The position numbers and the translations under genes are program-made. 64,000 bases of DNA. It comes from Bacillota bacterium. GTDB lineage: Bacteria > Bacillota > Bacilli > Alicyclobacillales > SLC66. The DNA lies in NCBI GenBank assembly GCA_026627345.1, contig JAPNUP010000148.1, forward strand, positions 1-64,000. The letters are read 5' to 3'. Below, piece by piece: positions 58,623 through 64,000 of this stretch (its first letter is position 1; every line of letters starts with the position of its first letter). The notes beneath the pieces are model-generated. The model saw nothing but the letters and a program-made list of their open reading frames with translations, searched no databases and had not been told where the DNA came from.

Positions 58623-59189
58623 TCATAGATGAGGCGTCAGGCGGACAAGTAGTAACGCAAAAGCGCTGCCAATCACCGCTCCAGCCAGCACATCGCTGAT
58701 GTAATGCAACCCTGCCAGCACGCGCGCGATGGCCAGTAGACCAGCTAAGGTGTAAGAGACCACTGCAAATGCGGGGAAAGAAAGACTGAGCGCAACCCCA
58801 AGCGCAAAGGCGCCGCCTGCGTGATTAGAAGGAAATGACGGATCATCTGCACTCTTTGGTAGCAGTGGGCTAAAGGCATACTGCACAAACGGACGCTTGC
58901 GTTCTATGCGCTTGCCGATCTGATCAATGACGACTTTGGTGCACACTGCCGCCACTATCGCGATGCCAATCCCGCGAACCGCAATCTCAAGCGACGCAGT
59001 CGCAGATAAGGCATAGGTGATGAGGATCACCGCCATCTCGACAAAGAAAAGATGAGGTCCAAAGCGGGCCATGAAACGCACGATGCGCCAGAATAAGCGG
59101 TGCTTCATTCGTTGCGTGAGAATGCGTTGACACGCTGCATGATCCACAGATTGAAGCCAGCGTGAAAAGCTCTGCCCCTGTCTATCCAT
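58623..59189 (-). CDS. PAP2-family phosphatase
   Basis: A 188-residue membrane phosphatase of the PAP2 superfamily. The three catalytic motifs are visible: KRIERKRPF (motif 1), PSNHAGGAFALG (motif 2) and ARVLAGLHYISDVLAG (motif 3) with the catalytic His residues. Hydrophobic segments flank them. Likely substrates are undecaprenyl pyrophosphate or phosphatidic acid. I start at ATG 59189, about 12 bases after AAGGA; the open frame runs back to 59285. Confidence 0.82.
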   Translation of the reverse strand: MDRQGQSFSRWLQSVDHAACQRILTQRMKHRLFWRIVRFMARFGPHLFFVEMAVILITYALSATASLEIAVRGIGIAIVAAVCTKVVIDQIGKRIERKRPFVQYAFSPLLPKSADDPSFPSNHAGGAFALGVALSLSFPAFAVVSYTLAGLLAIARVLAGLHYISDVLAGAVIGSAFALLLVRLTPHL

Positions 59190-59297
59190 CGCATGATACA
59201 GTCCTTTCCCAACCCGTATCATACCGTTTGCATCGGTCACATGCCAGCAGATCGACAACGGTGATACCGTCGACCACTGCTTCACGCAGACTTCCTC

Positions 59298-60344
59298 TTA
59301 GGACTCCGTACTGACAGCTTGTCCGCGCGCAAACTGATCCGTGAAGTCTTGATCCATATCCTTGCCAAATAGATAGGCGTCACGAAGGGCAACATCCCCT
59401 TCATGATTGACCGAGAAACCGTGCAAAGAAAAATTGGCACTCCCCACAAAGACCCAGCGCCCCTGATCTACATCGAGAATCTTGGCATGCAGATACTCCG
59501 AATTGTAAGGCGTGTAGAAACGAACTTGCAAACCCGCAGCTGTGAGCTCCTGTGCAGTCTTGCGATTGTACGACTGCTGCGGGTCGAGCAGCACGCGCAC
59601 AGAAACCCCTCGCCCGACAGCCGCTTCGAGTGCCGCGATAAACGGTTTGCTGGTAAAAGCGAAGGCCTCGATCGCGATCGTGTGTCGCGCCTGTGAAATC
59701 GCCGCTAGCATGGCCGGTAAAATCTCATCGTCATACACAAGCGGCAACGGATACTCGATCTGCTCTGTCTGTACGCCTGCAGCGCGTGCATAGTCTTGTT
59801 CGAAGAGCCCTTCGAAACCTTGCTCCGCGTGGGAGAAGTAAACCGAAGCATCATGATTCTCCCAACTATAACTGCCAAAATTCATGCCGCCAAGAAGCGC
59901 GTGCAACCCATGCCGATCCTCAGTCACCAGCGACTTGATGTGCGAGATTCCGCCTGGGATTTTCAATGTTCGCACCAAGATGCCGTGCGCGCGCAAAAAC
60001 GGTAATCCGGTGCTGAGTGTGTGCGGCTCCGTCGCATCCACAACCACCTTCACATCCACCCCGCGTGCGTGCGCTTGCCCGAGAGCCCGTAAAATATCTG
60101 GATCGGATAACTCGTACATGGTCAGGTGGCAAAACACAGTGCTGCTGCGAATCATCTGCAGCGCTTCAGGTTTAATCTCTGGTCCCCACAAGAGCGTCTC
60201 CCCGTTCACGGTCAAGGCTGGCATAAACTCAGGCCTGTCGCTTGATACCTGCCCTTTTAGACCGCATCCATCTAACAGTAACGCCAGCAGCGGCAACAAG
60301 GCCCACCATTTGCTGATCCTGCCCTTACCTATACCTCGCGTCAT
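59298..60344 (-). CDS. Phospholipase D-like protein
   Basis: A 348-residue PLD-superfamily protein with two HKD-type motifs: HIKSLVTEDRHGLHALLGGMNFG in the first half and LHAKILDVDQGRWVFVGSANFS in the second. A hydrophobic N-terminus (WALLPLLALLLDGCG) looks like a lipoprotein or secretion signal; the residue before Gly-Cys is Asp, which is unusual for a lipobox. It may be a cardiolipin-synthase-like or nuclease-like enzyme acting outside the membrane. Start ATG 60344 with GGGGAGTGG upstream. Monocistronic. Confidence 0.78.
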   Translation of the reverse strand: MTRGIGKGRISKWWALLPLLALLLDGCGLKGQVSSDRPEFMPALTVNGETLLWGPEIKPEALQMIRSSTVFCHLTMYELSDPDILRALGQAHARGVDVKVVVDATEPHTLSTGLPFLRAHGILVRTLKIPGGISHIKSLVTEDRHGLHALLGGMNFGSYSWENHDASVYFSHAEQGFEGLFEQDYARAAGVQTEQIEYPLPLVYDDEILPAMLAAISQARHTIAIEAFAFTSKPFIAALEAAVGRGVSVRVLLDPQQSYNRKTAQELTAAGLQVRFYTPYNSEYLHAKILDVDQGRWVFVGSANFSLHGFSVNHEGDVALRDAYLFGKDMDQDFTDQFARGQAVSTES

Positions 60345-60544
60345 CGCAAAGTCCACTCCCCGTATGCATTCGGCCTCGTGCAGCACGGCCTTCCATCCAT
60401 AACGGTTATGCATTAGACGGCGAAACCCTTCTAGCAATTGGAGACATCGGCATATCGGTTTGTATAAGTCATATTTGCTGCCTCAATCCTGGTCCACATG
60501 AAAATAGCTGCCTGCTCCTGCGCAGACAGCTCATCGACAGCGTT

Positions 60545-60796
60545 TTACCGAATCACAGTCGGACTATAGAGGTACTTTTGATCGGGGTCAAACACAGGCA
60601 TAAGCGTCTGCGCTTTGGTTACGACAGCGACTCGACTGGTATGCATCCAAGCAAAGTCCCCCATGTTGAATCCTGCGCCAATCAGAGTGGGCGCGTGAGA
60701 GTCCCAGCCGTTTTGTACGTTTTGGCCAAAGAATTGCCCTGCCGCGTTAGTCATCGCAGAGGTATAGATCTGGCCCACATTCACCCAAGAAGCCAT
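60545..60796 (-). CDS. Unknown small protein, paralogue 2 of a tandem pair
   Basis: An 83-residue protein whose ATG directly follows the stop of its paralogue. Both share VGxxxxSxMTN, GQNVQN-W-DSH and GAGFxMG. The first half looks beta-rich with a hydrophobic turn, and the C-terminus reads FDPDQKYLYSPTVIR. A loose likeness to GerPA/GerPF-type spore germination proteins (GSGG-N-GD and N-T-DPD motifs) can be seen, but I am not sure. The pair probably shares a transcript. Function unknown. Confidence 0.6.
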   Translation of the reverse strand: MASWVNVGQIYTSAMTNAAGQFFGQNVQNGWDSHAPTLIGAGFNMGDFAWMHTSRVAVVTKAQTLMPVFDPDQKYLYSPTVIR

Positions 60797-61051
60797 TTAC
60801 GGACCCTCCCAGCTTGGAGAGAAGTCATCTTTCACGTCCGAATCAGCAATCGGTTGCAAAATCACAGACGGAGTATAAGAAAAAATCGCGCTGGTCGCGT
60901 TCATACACCAGTTGCCCATCACAAACCCTGCGCCCATCTGAATAGGTGAATGCGAATCCCATGCGTTTTGCACGTTTTGACCGTAGAAAAAACCGACATC
61001 GTTGGTCATAGACGAAATAGACAATGCACCCACGCTGACGAAAGCCGCCAC
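60797..61051 (-). CDS. Unknown small protein, paralogue 1 of a tandem pair
   Basis: An 84-residue paralogue of the downstream gene. The N-terminal 45 residues have many identities (GQNVQNAWDSHSP and GQNVQNGWDSHAP), while the C-terminal halves differ. GTG start with GGAGGGG about nine bases upstream. The stop TAA is immediately followed by the ATG of the next gene. No enzyme motif; a structural role, for instance in the spore envelope, is speculation. Confidence 0.6.
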   Translation of the reverse strand: MAAFVSVGALSISSMTNDVGFFYGQNVQNAWDSHSPIQMGAGFVMGNWCMNATSAIFSYTPSVILQPIADSDVKDDFSPSWEGP

Positions 61052-61121
61052 AGTTGTTCCCCTCCATCCCCACTGCAGATGCGCGCCCCAATTGAAGCAG
61101 GCTTTCTCGCGTCACAGTGTG

Positions 61122-61154
61122 TTAAAGCTTATGCCGATCACCTACGATGGGTGC
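61122..61154 (-). promoter_or_regulatory. Possible late-sporulation (sigma E/K-like) promoter of the tandem pair
   Basis: On the minus strand GGCATAAGCTTTAA (61122-61135) resembles the CATA-N3-T(A) -10 element of sigma E/K promoters, with GCACCC (61149-61154) about 14 bp upstream. It is roughly 70 bp before the GTG of paralogue 1. Weak evidence, by eye. Confidence 0.3.
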
Positions 61155-62170
61155 TAGACAGAGGGTTGCAGCGCCGCAACGACAGCATCTCCGAAGGCTC
61201 GCGTCTCGTGCACAAAGGTCAAACGCCCTCCTAGCGAATTATGCATACGCACGGCCACCACATCAAGACTAGGAATGACTAGACACACGCAACCGGACAT
61301 GCCCACAATCTGAAAAGCGCCTTGCGGTACGCGAGCCCCTATTTCATTCGCGCGGACCCCGATTTTTTGTAGCCACCAAAAAAAACCGTGACGGGGATAG
61401 CGACGATCAAGCGTCGCAGGTGTTTGCTCTTGTATGACAGGGGCGAATAGCTCGCGCGGCAATAGCTGGTTTGGACCGACGACTCCAGCATGTAAGTGCA
61501 AGTACCCCCATGCGGCCAATTCACGCGCGCTGACATAGAGGTTGCGACCAGCCCCGTCGTCTTTACCGATCATCATCGGTGCGCCGCGTGATGGACTATA
61601 GACATCCTGCACCAATGCGCCACTCACTTCGCTCTCGAACCCGGATTCGCGAAACCCAAGCGGTGTCCAGACATGGTCTTGCAACCATTCCCTCACTGTA
61701 TGTCTTGTCAGAGCGAAAAACACCTGGCACAACAGGTCGTTCCCGGTGTTGGTATAGTGCCAGCGCGTACCTGCGGCGAAGCGCCGATATAGGCGACCTC
61801 TGTGTTCGTCTAGACCGTGCGTATGAGTGAGCAGGTGACGGATGGTGGTGCCTTCGAAAAGGCTTGGATCAGGCGATGGCAGTATCTCCGATAGCGCTGT
61901 ATCGAGGGAGAGCAGACGCTTCGTAAGCAATAGACTCGACACGGCGAGTCCTATGTAGGTTTTGCGTACCGAGTAAACATTAAAGCGAGAGGATGGGTTG
62001 ATCGCGACACCTTTGCCGTCTGGCGTGTGATCACCGTCGTACGATTCAGCGACGACTTCGCCGCCTTGAAGGACGAACAAAGCTGAGGCCGTCACGGCCC
62101 TGCGTTTTCGCGCCTTTTGTTCAAACAAAAGCAGATCGCTCGTGGGGTGCGCCCGATGCGCAAAGGACAC
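61154..62170 (-). CDS. Serine hydrolase, beta-lactamase class C-like
   Basis: A 338-residue protein of the class C beta-lactamase/penicillin-binding family. The nucleophile motif is SVRK (within FNVYSVRKTYIG, about residue 68), with YTN (HYTNTGNDL) as the second motif and GMSGCVCLVIP in the position of the third region. There is no obvious signal peptide, so it may be cytoplasmic: an esterase or D-amino peptidase is as likely as a lactamase. The start is uncertain, and GTG 62170 has only a weak ribosome site. Confidence 0.75.
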   Translation of the reverse strand: MSFAHRAHPTSDLLLFEQKARKRRAVTASALFVLQGGEVVAESYDGDHTPDGKGVAINPSSRFNVYSVRKTYIGLAVSSLLLTKRLLSLDTALSEILPSPDPSLFEGTTIRHLLTHTHGLDEHRGRLYRRFAAGTRWHYTNTGNDLLCQVFFALTRHTVREWLQDHVWTPLGFRESGFESEVSGALVQDVYSPSRGAPMMIGKDDGAGRNLYVSARELAAWGYLHLHAGVVGPNQLLPRELFAPVIQEQTPATLDRRYPRHGFFWWLQKIGVRANEIGARVPQGAFQIVGMSGCVCLVIPSLDVVAVRMHNSLGGRLTFVHETRAFGDAVVAALQPSV

Positions 62171-62244
62171 TAGCGAGTCGGTCCCACTTTCAAGCCATTT
62201 GCCGCTATTCGTTCCTATCGCGCCCCTTTCTCCGAATCAGACCA

Positions 62245-63948
62245 TCAACGAATGGCCAAGCCGCGAACACGGTTCCAAGCGAGCCCTATCTCGATCGCAC
62301 GCGGTAACGCATAGAACCCAGAACAGCCAGCAACTGGACTGATCGATACGAAGCCATCTTTATGGACATGCGCGATGAGCTCATGGACCACTTCACCTAG
62401 TGGCTTTTCCCCGTCAACCGTATGCAGCAGTCCATAGCGCAACAACGCGGCTACTGCGCGTGTCTGAGACTCATCACTCAGTTGTTCAAGCGCGCTGAGA
62501 TCGACAAATTCATCTCCGTACTGAAGTACCGTCCGCGACTTTGCCTCGAGCCTTGCCAGCCGCGCCCCGATGGCCAAGGGCTGCGGTGCACGTGGGCGAG
62601 CAGGCATAAGCGGCGTCAACGCCTCCGGCACACGTGCCGCTGGCAGTTCCCGCGTGACTTCAAGGGCGCGCTCTGTCGCATCGGTCGGCACATATTCATC
62701 GAGCAAAAGGACGACGTCAGCGACATCCAGATAGTCTCCTGCTCCGCCAATCACTAGGACACTAGATACGCCAAAGCGGTTGTACAGTTCTCGAACGCGG
62801 TCAATAAATGGGGTGATGGGCTCGTGCTCGCGTGACACCAGACGTTGCATACGCGCGTCTCGCAGCATGAAATTAGCGGCACTCGTATCCTCGTCGATTA
62901 AGAGCACTGTCGCGCCAAGTTCCAGCGCTTCGACGATCGATGCAGCCTGCGAGGTCGAACCACTCGCATCTTGTGTGCTAAAGGACGTCGTGGAGCGCCC
63001 CCGTGGCAAGTGGTTGATGAATCCCGAAATATCTACCCGACTCACGCGTCGACCATCTTCGGCGCGCACCTTGACAGCCGTTTCGTCGCTGATGCACCAT
63101 TCTCGCCCATCAGCTGCAACGTGATTGTAGACACCCCCGACTATCGCTTGCAGTAGCGTACTTTTGCCATGGAAACCACCACCGGCAATAAGCGTTACGC
63201 CTGCGGCCACCCCCATTCCGGTCACCGCTAAACCACTTGGGCAAGTAAAAGTGACGCGAAGCGAGTCTGGACTGATAAAGGCTTGCGCCACACTGGCATC
63301 CATCGGCAACTCACTGATCCCACTTTTACGCGCGAGCACGGACCCATCACCGATAAACGCAATCAAGCCGCGTTCTTTTAGGGAGCGTCTAATAAAACAC
63401 TGATCGACATAGAGCGCGACGTGACGCTCGAGTTGTGAAAATGGAAATGAAGCGCGCGACCATGCCGTATGGAGCAGATAAGGGAGATCCTCGAGAAACA
63501 TCGCTTCAGCGTCTTTAGCGCGAATGCGGCGACCATCTGCAGGCAAACCAACAGCGATACGCGCTTCCAAGTAATCTGGCGTAATCTCCACACTGCTGCG
63601 CGGCAAAACAGTTTGTGACGGCGTGTCAATCAAGATCACACCACTACGTCCGGATCCTCGGCGCTGCTTACCGAGCGACTCGAGTGCAAAACCTAACCTG
63701 CGGGTCAGAAAATCTTCGCTAGCCACACGCCGCTCATGGGAGGCAATGGCTGTGGCATCAAGGCGCAGGAGATCCGCATGTACGCGCAGGCGAACGCGCG
63801 TGGGAGGGGCGAAAGGGTCTGACTGGACATGGTCAACGTACAACTCATAAGGGCCGAGTGTAAACGCACCAGTCAAGTCGCGATACCCCTGATAGGGCTT
63901 CCCGTCCAAAGCCCGCAAAAGCCGTGTAAACTGGGACAGGCTTTCCAA
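62245..63948 (-). CDS. ABC-type ATPase domain protein (COG3044/MRB1590-like)
   Basis: A 567-residue P-loop ATPase of the uncommon COG3044 type (relatives of MRB1590). The Walker A is IAGGGFHGKSTLLQAI (about residue 252), Walker B-like VLLIDEDTSAANFM near 358, and a glycine-rich region STSQAASIVEAL before it. An N-terminal 230-residue region and a C-terminal tail (YALPRAIEIGLAW) flank the ATPase core. RNA-related roles are known for distant relatives; in bacteria the function is unclear. TTG 63948 directly follows GGAGGAGGGG; the longer frame begins at 63981. Confidence 0.8.
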   Translation of the reverse strand: MESLSQFTRLLRALDGKPYQGYRDLTGAFTLGPYELYVDHVQSDPFAPPTRVRLRVHADLLRLDATAIASHERRVASEDFLTRRLGFALESLGKQRRGSGRSGVILIDTPSQTVLPRSSVEITPDYLEARIAVGLPADGRRIRAKDAEAMFLEDLPYLLHTAWSRASFPFSQLERHVALYVDQCFIRRSLKERGLIAFIGDGSVLARKSGISELPMDASVAQAFISPDSLRVTFTCPSGLAVTGMGVAAGVTLIAGGGFHGKSTLLQAIVGGVYNHVAADGREWCISDETAVKVRAEDGRRVSRVDISGFINHLPRGRSTTSFSTQDASGSTSQAASIVEALELGATVLLIDEDTSAANFMLRDARMQRLVSREHEPITPFIDRVRELYNRFGVSSVLVIGGAGDYLDVADVVLLLDEYVPTDATERALEVTRELPAARVPEALTPLMPARPRAPQPLAIGARLARLEAKSRTVLQYGDEFVDLSALEQLSDESQTRAVAALLRYGLLHTVDGEKPLGEVVHELIAHVHKDGFVSISPVAGCSGFYALPRAIEIGLAWNRVRGLAIR

Positions 63949-64000
63949 GCCGACCCCTCCTCCGGCGCATCCGTCTGCCACTAAACCTCTTGAATCACTT

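Overview
This 64 kb window looks like the chromosome of a spore-forming Bacilli-type Firmicute of moderate GC content. Genes with close Bacillus subtilis counterparts are frequent: a SpeA-type arginine decarboxylase, YwhD, YunC, YuiD, YmfF/YmfH, MurT/GatD, a fadN-fadA-fadE operon, an MtnE/YkrV-like aminotransferase and a SpoIID-like protein. Together with paired 2-oxoacid:ferredoxin oxidoreductases, a fused isobutyryl-CoA mutase and a cupredoxin-like protein, this would fit an Alicyclobacillaceae-type (possibly acidophilic) organism. That placement is inference. Many genes start with TTG or GTG behind strong AGGAGG-type ribosome binding sites.

Layout. 1-360: the 5' end of a 16S rRNA gene on the minus strand, with its leader and promoter. 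528-3961: a moxR-DUF58-DUF4129 operon. 4038-11672: two paralogous korAB-type gene pairs, one on each strand; the second sits behind a GntR regulator, and a 3D-domain protein and a HepT-like protein lie between them. 11743-18425: a lipoprotein, small membrane proteins, YuiD, a B12-binding-type radical SAM protein, YunC, a glycosyltransferase and a DedA protein. 18431-22008: a long palindrome, an IscA-type protein, a small secreted protein, a Bcp peroxiredoxin frame with TGA at its catalytic cysteine, arginine decarboxylase and YwhD. 22086-25122: three exported proteins. 25140-28795: MtnE-like aminotransferase, endonuclease IV and a beta-type glutamine synthetase with its own palindromic operator. 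28924-33602: two FtsW/RodA-type proteins, a second DedA protein and a metallo-beta-lactamase-fold protein. 33625-33812: a small MITE-like element. 33809-44400: free methionine sulfoxide reductase, MurT/GatD, an SDR, TcdA, a pseudouridine synthase, YmfF/YmfH, NDH-2 and ferredoxin. 44484-46698: an MFS transporter and UppP. 46839-56458: IcmF with a TetR regulator, then fadE, fadA and fadN. 56540-56815: a very GC-rich repeat island. 56812-64000: D-amino acid aminotransferase, HIT protein, a cupredoxin lacking its ligands, PAP2, a PLD-like protein, a tandem pair of small unknown proteins, a serine hydrolase and a COG3044-type ATPase.

Working together: ferredoxin is a plausible electron acceptor for the two oxidoreductases, with NDH-2 feeding the quinone pool. 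The Fad enzymes and IcmF would handle straight- and branched-chain acyl-CoAs. UppP, MurT/GatD, FtsW/RodA, the aminotransferase for D-amino acids and the PAP2 proteins concern the cell envelope.

The most striking observation is at 19292-19756. A full-length Bcp/PrxQ-type peroxiredoxin reads through in one frame except for a single TGA, which falls exactly on the peroxidatic cysteine codon. This is what a selenocysteine-containing peroxiredoxin would look like, although I could not identify a canonical bacterial SECIS hairpin. Other points of interest are the ligand-less cupredoxin, the adenylylation-type glutamine synthetase, the MITE-like element, the GC-rich repeat island and the tandem pair of unknown small proteins.
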